DNA from: Telmatospirillum siberiense
Lineage (GTDB): Bacteria > Pseudomonadota > Alphaproteobacteria > Rhodospirillales > Magnetospirillaceae
Direction: 5' to 3'
Length of the DNA: 64,000 bases
Assembly: GCF_002845745.1 (NCBI RefSeq)
Contig: NZ_PIUM01000035.1
Span: 1 to 64,000, forward strand
Below are positions 20,877 through 30,393 of this stretch, one piece after another. The number at the start of each line of letters is the position of its first letter. Positions within the stretch are counted from its first letter, which is position 1. The notes beneath the pieces were generated by a model that made no database searches, was not told where the DNA came from, and saw only the letters and a list, made by a program, of their open reading frames with translations. The position numbers and the translations under genes were made by a program.

Positions 20877-21488
20877 TCAAAGCGAGTAGCGCAACCCGAC
20901 CTGAAGTTCATGGGCGGTCAGGTCGCTCTTGCCCGGCCAACCGGCCCACAGACTTCCCGCGTCGAAATAGCGGTAACCCACGTCGATGGCCAAATTCGGC
21001 GCCACGTCGACGGCCGTTCCCGCGCTCAATTGCCAGGCGAAGTCGGTTTCCGTGTGATCGTCGGACGAGGAAACCTGCGCACCGTTGGCAAAAACCTGAT
21101 AGTTCGACACGGTATTGGACGCGAAGCCCATGCCGCCGCCGACATAGGGGGTGAAGAACCCGAACTTGCCGAAGTCGTAATAGAGATTGGCCAGTCCGTC
21201 GAAGCTCGATATGTCCGCCTTGGCCCCGTTGGCCGAGGGACCGGCCCAAACGACGTTGCCGCCGTACCACCCCCGGTAACCCAGGGTGACATCGGCGCGC
21301 AGGCGGTCGTTGAAACGGTAGCCGACGCCACCGCTGATGATGGCCGAATTGTCGTAGTCGTCCGTCGGGAAACTCCCCCCGGTGTCCAATCTCAGATAGA
21401 CCCGGCTCCAATTGGCGTCGGCGGCCATCGCCGAAGAGGCCGACAGGATGACGACAGCCGATACGGTGGAAGCGATCAGTAACCTCAT
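20877..21488 (-). CDS. Outer-membrane beta-barrel protein (OmpW/OmpA-barrel-like), 203 aa
   Basis: A Sec signal peptide (MRLLIASTVSAVVILSASSAMA, cleavage after AMA) is followed by alternating amphipathic strands with aromatic girdle residues, for example 'GGVGYRFNDRLRADVTLGYR', 'LANLYYDFGKFGFFTPYVGG', 'AWQLSAGTAVDVAPNLAIDV' and the last strand 'ELQVGLRYSL'. Size and pattern fit an eight-stranded barrel of the Opacity/OmpW-like superfamily. Ligand and role are unknown. It converges on the NRPS operon across the hairpin. It could be functionally independent of the operon; nothing in the sequence shows co-regulation. A GAGGGA ribosome-binding site precedes ATG 21488. Confidence 0.82.
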   Translation of the reverse strand: MRLLIASTVSAVVILSASSAMAADANWSRVYLRLDTGGSFPTDDYDNSAIISGGVGYRFNDRLRADVTLGYRGWYGGNVVWAGPSANGAKADISSFDGLANLYYDFGKFGFFTPYVGGGMGFASNTVSNYQVFANGAQVSSSDDHTETDFAWQLSAGTAVDVAPNLAIDVGYRYFDAGSLWAGWPGKSDLTAHELQVGLRYSL

Positions 21489-21660
21489 TTGCTTTAAGTC
21501 CCTCGTCTGACAAACAGGCGTTCCGCGGCGAGACGACCTAAGTCGTTCGTAATCGGACGCCCCGTTTTGTAAGGGGTTCGGCGGGCCTGATCGCGTGACT
21601 TCTCCGCAATATTTCTGTGATCTTGGAATCGCTCCACGGGAGCGGGTGGGTCGGCGGGGC

Positions 21661-23118
21661 CTACAGAAGCGGCAGGCCGATGAAGATCAGGGCGCTGATA
21701 TAGATGAGGCCGTAGATGGTTCCGTTCCGCCAGAATTCCACCGAGGTCAGATAGCCGCTGTTGTAGTAAGGCAAATTGGCCCCGGTGGCGTAAGGCGAAA
21801 CGACCCCCATCAGGCCGGTGGTCATCGCCAAGCCCATGGCCAGCTTCTCCGGAGCCAGACCGGGAACGCCCAGACCGACCGCCAGCAGCACGGGCATCAT
21901 CGCGGTGGTATGCGCGGTCAGGCTGGAGAAAAAATAGTGGGCGAAAAAATAGATGGCCACCAGCGCCATGAGCACGGCGTTGGGCGACAACCCGCTCAGG
22001 TGGCCGGCGACGAAGCCCGAGAACCAACTGATGAAGCCAGTGCGACTCAAACCGTCGGCCATGGCCACCAGGGTGGCCAGCAGCACCAGGGTGGTCCAGG
22101 CAGAATGATTTTTCGCCATGTCGTCCCAGGTGACGACACGCAGAAGCAGCATCATCGAAATGACGATGAAGGCGACCACCGCGGCCTCGACATAGTCGCC
22201 GGCGAACACCCACAGGACGACCGCGCCGATGACCAGGGCGGCGAGCGTCAGTTCCCTGCGCGATGGCGACCCCATCTCGTCGAGTTGGGAAGCCGCCCAT
22301 TTCACCACCTCCGCGTTGTTCTGCACGGTCGGACGGACAAACACGTAGCCCAGCAAAGGCACCGCCAAGAGCAGCGGAATGGCGAACGGCGCCGCGGCGA
22401 AGAACCACTGCCCATAGGTGATGTCGATGTGAGCGATCTTCTTGATGAAGCTGAGCGCGAGGAAATTGGGCGCGCAACCGGTCATGAACAGGCTGCTGGT
22501 CACGCAATCGGCGGCCAGCGTCGTCCACATGATGTAGGCGCCGATGCGATGCGCCGAGGGATCATTCGGCTTGGAATCGTAGATCGGCGGCAGATGGACG
22601 ACCACCGGGAACATGGTGCCGGCGCACCGCGCCGTGTTGGACGGCGTAAAGGGTGCCAGCAAACAGTCGGCGATGGTGGTGGCGTAGCCCAGCGTCAGCG
22701 AACGCCTGCCCAGCTTCCTGACCAGCATCAAGGCGATGCGCCGGCCCAACCCGGTCTTCTCATAGCCAAGCGCGAACATGAAGGCGCCGCCGACCAGCCA
22801 GCAGGTGGGGTTGGAGAAGCCGGAAAAAGCCCATTTCACGGATTCTCCGGCGATCTTGAAGCCGGGCTTGGCCAGTTCGTCCGGACTGAACAGGATCCAA
22901 CGCGACAAAACGGCTGTGACCGTGATGGCGATGATGCCGGTCGCGGTGGTGGGAACCGGCTCGACGATCAGGGCTGAAACCACCCCGACGAAGAAGGCGA
23001 AGAAATACCAGGCATGCTGAGGAAGACCGGGCGGAGCGGGCAGCAAGGCCAAGCCGATGGCCAGCGCGAGAGGAACGACGGCCGACCAGCCATACGGTTT
23101 CTGTTCCTTTGACGACAT
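21661..23118 (-). CDS. DASS-family anion (dicarboxylate/citrate/sulfate) transporter, 485 aa
   Basis: A 12-14-helix permease of the divalent anion:Na+ symporter / CitT-type antiporter family (SLC13-like). The two re-entrant signature regions are visible: 'LLAPFTPSNTARCAGTMFP' (the SNT motif) and, in the second repeat, 'FFSSLTAHTTAMMPVLLAV' with 'GVVSPYATGANLPYYNSGY'. The closest functional types are 2-oxoglutarate/malate or citrate/succinate exchangers; the substrate cannot be fixed from sequence. I chose ATG 23118 because GGGGAA lies 6 nt upstream and the protein then begins MSSKEQKPYGWS. The upstream frame to 23166 adds a non-family leader. There is no adjacent two-component system or metabolic gene. 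Confidence 0.88.
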   Translation of the reverse strand: MSSKEQKPYGWSAVVPLALAIGLALLPAPPGLPQHAWYFFAFFVGVVSALIVEPVPTTATGIIAITVTAVLSRWILFSPDELAKPGFKIAGESVKWAFSGFSNPTCWLVGGAFMFALGYEKTGLGRRIALMLVRKLGRRSLTLGYATTIADCLLAPFTPSNTARCAGTMFPVVVHLPPIYDSKPNDPSAHRIGAYIMWTTLAADCVTSSLFMTGCAPNFLALSFIKKIAHIDITYGQWFFAAAPFAIPLLLAVPLLGYVFVRPTVQNNAEVVKWAASQLDEMGSPSRRELTLAALVIGAVVLWVFAGDYVEAAVVAFIVISMMLLLRVVTWDDMAKNHSAWTTLVLLATLVAMADGLSRTGFISWFSGFVAGHLSGLSPNAVLMALVAIYFFAHYFFSSLTAHTTAMMPVLLAVGLGVPGLAPEKLAMGLAMTTGLMGVVSPYATGANLPYYNSGYLTSVEFWRNGTIYGLIYISALIFIGLPLL

Positions 23119-23395
23119 GGTGTATTCCCCGTCTGAATTCGCACCTTGTCCAGGCACGCCGAACAACGTTAGATATATGATTAACCATATACTTTAAACG
23201 GGAAAGTTGTTTCACACCCCTGCTTTCAATCAGCTTTCAAAAGGTCACCTCGCGAAGGTTTTACCCAGGTCCGTTTCAACGCCGAGACAGGCGTTTCATC
23301 AACCAACTTTTCATCAATGCGCGTTACCATCCAACGGGCAAGCGCGCAGCGGGGCTTTCGCCCGGAGGCGCCAAAACGATTGAATCGAAGGCAGA

Positions 23396-24109
23396 ATGTT
23401 CATCCATCGTACGACCGTGTCGCCGCGCAAGGCCCTCCTCCCCGCCGCGGCCCTCCCCCTCTTCGCCGCCCTCTTGTTCCTGCCGGCCGCCGCCGAGGCC
23501 TCGCCGAAGCCCGATCTGGTCGGTCTTCAGGTCGAAAAGCCGGCGGGGGACAACAAGCTATTCTCGCAAGGTTCCGGCGTGCTGATCGGCGAGGGCCTGG
23601 TCCTGACGGCGGCCCACGTCATCACCGTCAATCCCCAGGACCCCCGGGTCACCGTCTTCATCGACAATCAGCGGGTCCCTGGAACGGTCGCCTACACGGG
23701 CACCGCCGAACATCTCGACCTGGCCTTGATCAAGGTCGACCCGGCGGCGCTGCCGGCCAGCCGGCGCGGCCTGGAAGCGGTGACAGCCTGCCCTCGCGAC
23801 CCTGGCCCGGCCCAGGACTTCACCATCGCCTGGATGGGCAAGACGACCGAGGAGAAGACGATTCTACGCGCCGATCCACCGAAGGACGGTGATCCCGGAC
23901 CGCTGTCGACCATGCTGGCCGCGGGCCACCCCAAGGGAGCCTCGGGCGGCGGCGTCTTCGACGCAAAGGATGGCTGTCTGGCGGGCATCATGACCGCCGA
24001 TGGCACTTTCGGCATAAACATTCCCGGCGTACCGCACGAAGTCACGGTTTTCCTGCCGGCCACCAAAATCGAGGGATTCCTCCTGGAATACCGGGCGCGA
24101 GCCCGCTAA
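23396..24109 (+). CDS. Secreted trypsin-like serine protease (S1 family), 237 aa
   Basis: A basic start and a long hydrophobic core (LLPAAALPLFAALLFLPAAA, cleavage near AEA-S) form a signal peptide. The mature part is a compact chymotrypsin-fold protease with the full triad: His74 in LTAAHV, Asp108 in HLDLALIKV and Ser183 in the GASGGG motif (the usual GDSGG with Ala in place of Asp). There is no PDZ domain, so it is not a DegP-type chaperone-protease. Two Cys (in TACPRD and DGCLAG) could form a disulfide. Single-gene unit facing a convergent thiolase; substrate unknown. The start follows GAAGGCAGA. Confidence 0.85.
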   Translation: MFIHRTTVSPRKALLPAAALPLFAALLFLPAAAEASPKPDLVGLQVEKPAGDNKLFSQGSGVLIGEGLVLTAAHVITVNPQDPRVTVFIDNQRVPGTVAYTGTAEHLDLALIKVDPAALPASRRGLEAVTACPRDPGPAQDFTIAWMGKTTEEKTILRADPPKDGDPGPLSTMLAAGHPKGASGGGVFDAKDGCLAGIMTADGTFGINIPGVPHEVTVFLPATKIEGFLLEYRARAR

Positions 24110-24132
24110 CCGCCCCTCGGGGAAGAGCTTCG

Positions 24133-24162
24133 AGAAAGCGAGTCCTCGCGGCCTCGCTTTCT
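24133..24162. terminator. Bidirectional hairpin between protease and thiolase genes
   Basis: A perfect 10-bp stem (AGAAAGCGAG at 24133-24142 with CTCGCTTTCT at 24153-24162) encloses the loop TCCTCGCGGC. It sits in the 65-bp gap between two convergent genes and likely ends both transcripts. Confidence 0.65.
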
Positions 24163-24174
24163 TGAATGCAGGCC

Positions 24175-25714
<1,540 letters not shown>

Positions 25715-26497
25715 ATGGAACGAATGACTCTCTGGAACGAAGCGGCCCTCTTGCTGGTCGGCCATGGATCGAGCCGGCTTGCCACCTCCCGCCAGGCGAC
25801 CGACCGCCTGGTCGAGGCCATCCGCCGGCGCGGGCTGTTCGCCGAGGTGCGGGGCTGCTTCTGGAAGGAGGCCCCGTTTCTGTCCCTCGACCTCGTCCGC
25901 GCCAAGACGGTTTACGTCGTCCCCAACTTCGCTGGAGAGGGCGCCTTCACCCAACGGCTGATTCCGGAACGGCTCGGCATAACCGGCACGCTCAGTCGTC
26001 TCGGCGATCGGCGGCTCGTCTACACGCGCCCGGTCGGCTGTCATCCGCGCCTGCCGGAGCTCCTTTGCCGCCGGGCGGAGGAACTGTGCCGGGACCACCG
26101 CGTCGCGCCGCAGTCCGCGGGCCTTCTGATCATCGGTCACGGCTCGCGTCGGCCCGGCGGCGTCTCGGCCACGCCGGAGGCGGTCGCCGCCACGCTGCGC
26201 GGCGAGGAGGTCTTCGCCGAAGTGGCCACCGCATATCTGGAACAGGCTCCCTTCGTCGCCGATTGGCCTCAGCTCGTCGCGGCCCGGCATGTTCTGGTCG
26301 CCCCCTGGCTGGTTTCCGAGGGCATGCATGCCAGCGAGGATCTGCCGCCCCATTTCGGAATGAGCGCCCCCAGGGGCGGGCCGGTGGAGATCCATGGCCG
26401 CACCGTCTGGCTGATGGACGGCATCGGCCGGGATGACGAGGTGGTTGAAATGATCCTCGACCATATCCGGCAGGCCGAAACGGCGGTGGGATTATGA
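25715..26497 (+). CDS. CbiX-type sirohydrochlorin chelatase-like protein, two-domain, 260 aa
   Basis: Two CbiX-like halves. Each begins with the family's 'LLLVGHGSSR' (residues about 12-21) and 'LLIIGHGSRRPGG' (about 138-150) motifs; the His in GHGS is the metal-site/catalytic residue. Such enzymes insert Co2+ or Fe2+ into sirohydrochlorin for cobalamin or siroheme. The second half ends 'VLVAPWLVSEGMHASEDLPP', a segment also typical of these chelatases. The neighbouring dsrE-dsrF-dsrH genes begin 97 bp downstream, so a siroheme role (cofactor of sulfite reductases) is plausible. Cobaltochelatase activity cannot be excluded. The start at ATG 25715 follows AAGGA closely; ATG 25724 is an alternative. 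Confidence 0.8.
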   Translation: MERMTLWNEAALLLVGHGSSRLATSRQATDRLVEAIRRRGLFAEVRGCFWKEAPFLSLDLVRAKTVYVVPNFAGEGAFTQRLIPERLGITGTLSRLGDRRLVYTRPVGCHPRLPELLCRRAEELCRDHRVAPQSAGLLIIGHGSRRPGGVSATPEAVAATLRGEEVFAEVATAYLEQAPFVADWPQLVAARHVLVAPWLVSEGMHASEDLPPHFGMSAPRGGPVEIHGRTVWLMDGIGRDDEVVEMILDHIRQAETAVGL

Positions 26498-26594
26498 AAA
26501 TGGCAAGGGAGCAACCAAAAATCCTTGGAGCGACGCGCTCTCCATGGTTCAACCGTCGGAGACTTTGGCGGAACCGCCTCGAAGGAATGCCTCT

Positions 26595-26954
26595 GTGAAA
26601 TTCGCCATTCTCGTCACCGCGGGACCGTTCAACCGTCAGGCCGCCGGCAGCGCTTTGGCCTTTGCCCGGGCGGTGCTCGACTCCGAGCACGAACTGGTCA
26701 GAGTCTTCTTCTATAGCGACGGCGTTCATTCGGCCAACCGTCTGGCCGCGCCAGCCAACGACGAACACAATCTGGTGCGCGACTGGTCCCGGTTGGCTAC
26801 GGAACGGGGGGTCGACCTGGTGGTGTGCATCGCCGCGGGACTGCGCCGTGGCGTCCGGGAAGCCAATCTGGCACCGGGGTTCCGCATTTCGGGCCTGGGA
26901 CAGCTCGTCGAGGCGGGCATTCTCGCCGACCGGCTGATCACTTTCGGGGCGTGA
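26595..26954 (+). CDS. dsrE: Sulfur-relay protein TusD/DsrE, 119 aa
   Basis: Subunit of the (TusBCD)2 / DsrE2F2H2 hexamer, which passes persulfide sulfur to a TusE/DsrC-type acceptor. The protein reads 'VKFAILVTAGPFNRQAAGSA', typical of DsrE N-termini. With the GTG start at 26595 (GAAGGA 8 nt upstream), the conserved sulfur-carrying cysteine in LVVCIAAGLRRG falls exactly at residue 78, as in E. coli TusD and A. vinosum DsrE. This decides the start against the longer frame from 26544. It is followed at 16 bp by dsrF. No dsrC, dsrAB or tusA is visible in the window. Confidence 0.9.
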   Translation: MKFAILVTAGPFNRQAAGSALAFARAVLDSEHELVRVFFYSDGVHSANRLAAPANDEHNLVRDWSRLATERGVDLVVCIAAGLRRGVREANLAPGFRISGLGQLVEAGILADRLITFGA

Positions 26955-26970
26955 GGAGCAAGAGCGAAAG

Positions 26971-27333
26971 ATGACCCCGAAAAGTTTCCTCTTCGTCAAC
27001 CGCAAGGCCCCCCAGGGCAGCGCCCATGCGGCAGAAATGCTGGACGCCGCGTTGATCGCCGCCTCCTTCGACCAGCATGTCCACCTGGCCTTTCTGGACG
27101 ACGGCGTGTTCCAGCTGGTCGGCGGCCAGCGTCCCGAGCTTCTCGGCCAAAGGGATCTCGGCACCGCCTTTTCCGAACTGGGCGAGTACGACATCGATCA
27201 CATATGGGTCGAACGGGACTCGCTGAGCGAACGCGGCTTGAGCGAAGCCGACCTGACCATTCCGGTCACGCTGGTCGACAGGGCCGCCCTCGCCGCCTTG
27301 ATGGCGCGCATCGATGTGGTGATCAGCGCATGA
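26971..27333 (+). CDS. dsrF: Sulfur-relay protein TusC/DsrF, 120 aa
   Basis: Middle subunit of the DsrEFH/TusBCD complex. It starts 'SFLFVNRKAPQGSAHAAEML', closely following the TusC/DsrF pattern of a beta-strand followed by 'rk.P.g...a.E.LDa.l'. 'HLAFLDDGVFQLVGGQ' corresponds to the family's FLDDGVYQL segment. It has no cysteine, as expected for the non-catalytic structural subunit. The stop codon overlaps the dsrH start (ATGA), so the three subunits are translationally coupled. Confidence 0.9.
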   Translation: MTPKSFLFVNRKAPQGSAHAAEMLDAALIAASFDQHVHLAFLDDGVFQLVGGQRPELLGQRDLGTAFSELGEYDIDHIWVERDSLSERGLSEADLTIPVTLVDRAALAALMARIDVVISA

Positions 27334-27641
27334 ACGGCCCCCTGCACATCGTCAACGCGACGCCTTATGCCAGTGGCGCCCTGGAAAGCTGTCTCGCCCA
27401 CCTGAGCGAGGGTGCGGCGCTGTTGTTGATCGAGGACGGCGTCTATGCCGCCTTGGCCGATGGAAATTTTGCCGAACGACTGGCCGAAGGGATCCGTGGC
27501 CACGCGCTCTATGCCCTCGCCCCCGATCTCGCCGCCCGAGGTTTGGCCACCCGCCGCCTGATTGACGGCCTCCGGGTCATCGACTATCCCGATTTCGTCC
27601 AATTGGCGGCCGAACACAGCACCGCGCAATCTTGGTTTTGA
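27330..27641 (+). CDS. dsrH: Sulfur-relay protein TusB/DsrH, 103 aa
   Basis: Third subunit of the complex. The N-terminus MNGPLHIVNATPYASGALESC matches TusB/DsrH ('lh.v..sp......l..C'). Cys21 corresponds to the DsrH Cys20 that is conserved in sulfur-oxidiser complexes. 'ALLLIEDGVYAAL' and 'LYALAPDLAARGL' follow the family pattern, as does the terminal 'IDYPDFVQLAAEHSTAQSWF'. ATG 27330 overlaps the dsrF stop. Its last nine codons and stop lie inside the left arm and loop of a long inverted repeat. Confidence 0.9.
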   Translation: MNGPLHIVNATPYASGALESCLAHLSEGAALLLIEDGVYAALADGNFAERLAEGIRGHALYALAPDLAARGLATRRLIDGLRVIDYPDFVQLAAEHSTAQSWF

Positions 27642-27667
27642 CCAGGATTGCGCGGTGCTGTGTTCGG
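27610..27667. terminator. 27-bp stem-loop straddling the dsrH stop codon
   Basis: The 27-nt arm at 27610-27636 is complementary to 27641-27667 except for one G-T wobble. The loop is only 4 nt (TTTG), and the dsrH TGA sits at the loop's 3' side. No T-tract follows. The position between convergent genes fits a very stable bidirectional terminator or mRNA 3' cap. An inverted duplication of the gene's end is another origin. Confidence 0.7.
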
Positions 27668-27696
27668 TGATCTGTTCCGATCAGCGCACTTTGGTA

Positions 27697-28701
27697 TTAG
27701 GCCACCTCATCCACATCGATGACCAACCGGCCACGCACCTGTCCGTGTAGAATCTTGTCGGCCAGGTCCGGCAGATCCTTAAGGCCGGCGCTGCTGGTCA
27801 AGGCGTCGAGCTTGCCCAGGGGCAAATCCCGGCTCAAACGTTCCCAGGCGGCGATTCTGGTCGCTTTCGGGCACATGACCGAATCGATCCCCAGCAGATT
27901 GACCCCCCGCAACAGGAACGGCAGCACGGTGGTGACAAGCTCGTTGCCGCCGGCCAGGCCGCAGGCGGCGACGGAACCGCGGTACTTCACCGCGCTCAGC
28001 ACCGATGCCAGCGTCGTACCGCCGACCGCATCGATGGCTCCCGCCCAACGTTCCGCCGCCAGGGGGCGGCTGGGCGGGGTCGCCAGTTCGGCGCGCTCGA
28101 TGATGGTCGTGGCGCCCAGGCTGCGCAGATAGTCATGTTCGGAAGCGCGGCCGGTCGACGCCGCGACCTGATATCCGAGATGGGCCAGGACGGCCACCGC
28201 CACGCTGCCCACACCGCCGGCGGCACCGGTCACCAGCACTTCGCCCTTGTCGGGGCTGAGCCCATGCTCCTCCAGCGACAGGATCGCCAGCATCGCGGTG
28301 AAACCGGCGGTCCCGATCGCCATCGTCTGGCGCAGACTGAGCGCGGAAGGCCGCTTGACCAGCCAATCCCCCTTGACCCGGGCCTTCTGGGCATAGCCGC
28401 CCCAATGGACTTCGCCAACACGCCAACCGGTCAGCACGACCTCGTCACCGGGTTTGAACTCGGCATGGGCGGACGTTTCCACCACGCCCGCGAAGTCGAC
28501 GCCGGGCACATGGGGATAGCTGCGGACCAGACGCCCGATTCCCTTGAGGATCATCCCGTCCTTGTAATTCAGGGTCGACGCCTTGACCCGGACGGTCACG
28601 TCGCCGGGCGGCAGCCTGTCGTCGGATAAACGCTGAATGCCCGCAGTTACCTTGCCGTCACGCTCTTCCAGAACCAGTGCCGAAAATTGATCGTCGCTCA
28701 T
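27697..28701 (-). CDS. acuI: Acryloyl-CoA reductase / YhdH-type NADPH quinone oxidoreductase, 334 aa
   Basis: Medium-chain dehydrogenase/reductase without the zinc motifs. The N-terminal substrate domain includes 'VKASTLNYKDGMILKGIG' and 'YPHVPGVDFAGVV', both hallmarks of YhdH/AcuI. The NADPH-binding Rossmann motif is 'VLVTGAAGGVGSVAVAVLA'. AcuI reduces acryloyl-CoA to propionyl-CoA; YhdH homologues have the same activity, so detoxification of acrylate-type intermediates is the likely role. MeaB at 36.4 kb hints at propionyl/methylmalonyl-CoA metabolism in the organism, but the two are not linked here. Single-gene unit. Confidence 0.9.
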   Translation of the reverse strand: MSDDQFSALVLEERDGKVTAGIQRLSDDRLPPGDVTVRVKASTLNYKDGMILKGIGRLVRSYPHVPGVDFAGVVETSAHAEFKPGDEVVLTGWRVGEVHWGGYAQKARVKGDWLVKRPSALSLRQTMAIGTAGFTAMLAILSLEEHGLSPDKGEVLVTGAAGGVGSVAVAVLAHLGYQVAASTGRASEHDYLRSLGATTIIERAELATPPSRPLAAERWAGAIDAVGGTTLASVLSAVKYRGSVAACGLAGGNELVTTVLPFLLRGVNLLGIDSVMCPKATRIAAWERLSRDLPLGKLDALTSSAGLKDLPDLADKILHGQVRGRLVIDVDEVA

Positions 28702-28853
28702 ATGAAAAACTCTCCTGTTTGATCAACATTACCCAGCCCGTCTTGAGGCGGCAATCCCGGCGATCATTGGTGGGCTTCCTCTTCGTCAAACAAAGAGAAA
28801 AATTTTCATTTCTCCGCTACACTTACCCCGACGCCACGTGTGGAGACTCTTGA

Positions 28854-29921
28854 TTGGGCGCCAGCGGGATTTTCACCAATCGGAAGACGAACGCGCGGGT
28901 CGAAGCCGACTTGCGAATCGTCGGCAACAGCCTGGAGATTCGCGACCCGCGGGACAAGATCCTGCTGGCTCAATGGGCATATGCCGACATGACGCCAGCC
29001 CGCCCCTTGCGGCCAGGCCGGCCGATCAGAAAACTCAGGATCATCTGCCACAACGATTCCGAAGCGCATCTGCTGATCGAAGATCCGGATCTCATCACCC
29101 TGTTGCAAAAAGCCAACCATGCCTTGCGTCCTCCCAGGAAACCGCTGCCCCCCTGGCTCTTCAAGGTGGCGGCGGGTGCGGGGGGGGTTCTTCTCCTGGC
29201 ACTTCTGCTGCAGCTTGCCGCCGCAGCCGCCGGACCTTTGTCGCGCATGCTCCCGGTTTCCTGGGAAGCCGCCGCCAACCAGCGGCTGGCCGATCATCTG
29301 CTGCGCTCCTTCGGAGGCGCCTGCACCGGACCCGGCGGCCAAGCGGCGCTCGATGTTCTGGGACAACGTTTCGACCGCGACGCCGCGCGTGGCCTGCCTG
29401 TTCATCTCAAGGCCGTCAAAACCCCGGCGATCGACGTCTATGCCGTTCCGAAGGCGACCATCCTTGTCACCGCGGGCATGGTCGGCGACGTCGAAACCCC
29501 CGATCAGCTGGCCGCCGTGATCGCCCTGCAACTGGCCCATCTCGACTTGCGGCACACCGCCGAGCAGATCACCCGGCGGACCGACGTCGGACTGCTGTTC
29601 CTGGCCGCCAGCGATATCGCCCCCACCTTCGCGAAAGGCTCCCTCGGCCATCTTGTGCGGCTGGATTACGATCCGCCGGAAGAAATCGAGGCCATTGATC
29701 TCGCACAGAAACTGCTGCAAAAGGCGGACATTTCGATCCAGGCTCTGGGCAGTTATTTCCGCCTCCAGGAACTGCATCAGCGAGCCCGGAAGCAGCCCTC
29801 GGATTTCCAGACACATCACCCAATTCCGGCGAAACGTCAGGATCCCCAGGGAATTCAGCCCTTCACCCGCCCGGCCCTGACCGATCGCGAATGGCAGTCG
29901 CTCCGCAACATCTGCTCCTGA
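28854..29921 (+). CDS. Membrane-anchored M48-like protein with degenerate zinc motif (pseudopeptidase), 355 aa
   Basis: An N-terminal soluble domain of about 90 residues contains FTNRKTNARVEADLRIVGNS. One transmembrane segment follows at about 106-125 (GGVLLLALLLQLAAAAAG), then an M48/Oma1-like peptidase fold: 'NQRLADHLLRSFGG', 'AIDVYAVPKATILVTAGMV' and 'VETPDQLAAVIALQLAHLDLRHT'. In active members the last element is HExxH-x3-RH. Here both the first His and the Glu are replaced (LQLAH, about residues 225-229) and the third-ligand region reads EEIEAID. Zinc hydrolysis is therefore unlikely. The start is TTG 28854 with GGAG 8 nt upstream. Role unknown; perhaps a binding or regulatory paralogue. 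Confidence 0.72.
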   Translation: MGASGIFTNRKTNARVEADLRIVGNSLEIRDPRDKILLAQWAYADMTPARPLRPGRPIRKLRIICHNDSEAHLLIEDPDLITLLQKANHALRPPRKPLPPWLFKVAAGAGGVLLLALLLQLAAAAAGPLSRMLPVSWEAAANQRLADHLLRSFGGACTGPGGQAALDVLGQRFDRDAARGLPVHLKAVKTPAIDVYAVPKATILVTAGMVGDVETPDQLAAVIALQLAHLDLRHTAEQITRRTDVGLLFLAASDIAPTFAKGSLGHLVRLDYDPPEEIEAIDLAQKLLQKADISIQALGSYFRLQELHQRARKQPSDFQTHHPIPAKRQDPQGIQPFTRPALTDREWQSLRNICS

Positions 29922-29987
29922 GTCTCCCGGCACGACTCTTGCGTGGTTCGAACGGCAGGACGTGTTTGGCCATTCGAGGAGGGAAGC

Positions 29988-30251
29988 ATGGACGACATCA
30001 GCCCGTTGAACGGTGGATACAAACTGACCTCGGCCGAGATTCTCTACACTCCGCCCGATCAGCCGCACCTGCTCGAATGCTTCGTCTGGAAGGACTACGA
30101 CAGCGCCCCGGACTATCCCGAGCTTCGACGCTTTCTGACCTTTTGGGCGGACCATATCGACATTCAACTGCACTCGGTGCGCATTGCCGATCTCGACCAG
30201 CCGCGTCCCGATGGAATGATCTACGCCGCCTATTCGAACGAAATTCACTAG
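29988..30251 (+). CDS. usg: Usg family protein, 87 aa
   Basis: Small cytosolic protein. 'KLTSAEILYTPPDQPHLLE' then 'FVWKDYDSAPDYPELRRFL' and 'FWADHIDIQLHSVRIA' match the Usg family, which is nearly universal in alphaproteobacteria and named for an ORF upstream of a gene in tryptophan/pyridoxal metabolism; biochemical function is unknown. ATG 29988 is preceded by the strong Shine-Dalgarno GAGGAGGGA, which decides it over the upstream in-frame codon at 29943. Stands alone, followed by two hairpins. Confidence 0.88.
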   Translation: MDDISPLNGGYKLTSAEILYTPPDQPHLLECFVWKDYDSAPDYPELRRFLTFWADHIDIQLHSVRIADLDQPRPDGMIYAAYSNEIH

Positions 30252-30308
30252 GGCGCGTTGCGTTTGGACTGAATCGCGCTCGTTAGCCCGAGCGGCGTTT
30301 GAGCATTT

Positions 30309-30327
30309 GAAAAAACGGAGTTTTTTC
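30309..30327. terminator. A/T hairpin downstream of usg
   Basis: GAAAAAA (30309-30315) pairs with TTTTTTC (30321-30327) across the loop CGGAG. The T6 run on the plus strand makes a weak intrinsic terminator candidate for usg. Confidence 0.4.
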
Positions 30328-30341
30328 AGCGTCATGCAAGC

Positions 30342-30376
30342 CTGGAGCAGTTCAAGCGAAGCGCGAACTGCTCCAG
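30342..30376. terminator. Hairpin between convergent usg and glycosyltransferase genes
   Basis: A perfect 12-bp stem (CTGGAGCAGTTC at 30342-30353 with GAACTGCTCCAG at 30365-30376) and an 11-nt loop, 17 bp beyond the 3' end of the glycosyltransferase gene. It is a bidirectional terminator candidate. It might also be a dispersed palindromic repeat; only one copy was seen. Confidence 0.55.
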
Positions 30377-30393
30377 AATCCGAAGACTTCGCC

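Noticed and set aside
20877-21488. Outer-membrane protein considered as the export channel of the NRPS operon
   Set aside because: It is on the opposite strand, separated by a terminator, and an eight-strand barrel of this type is not a TolC-like channel.
23396-24109. Trypsin-like protease considered as self-resistance target of the NRPS product
   Set aside because: It lies 2.6 kb away behind an unrelated transporter gene and has its own transcription unit; no evidence of linkage.
28806-30335. 509-codon minus-strand frame across the M48-like and usg genes
   Set aside because: It spans two well-supported plus-strand genes with good ribosome-binding sites and gives a featureless Gly/Gln/Arg-rich product.
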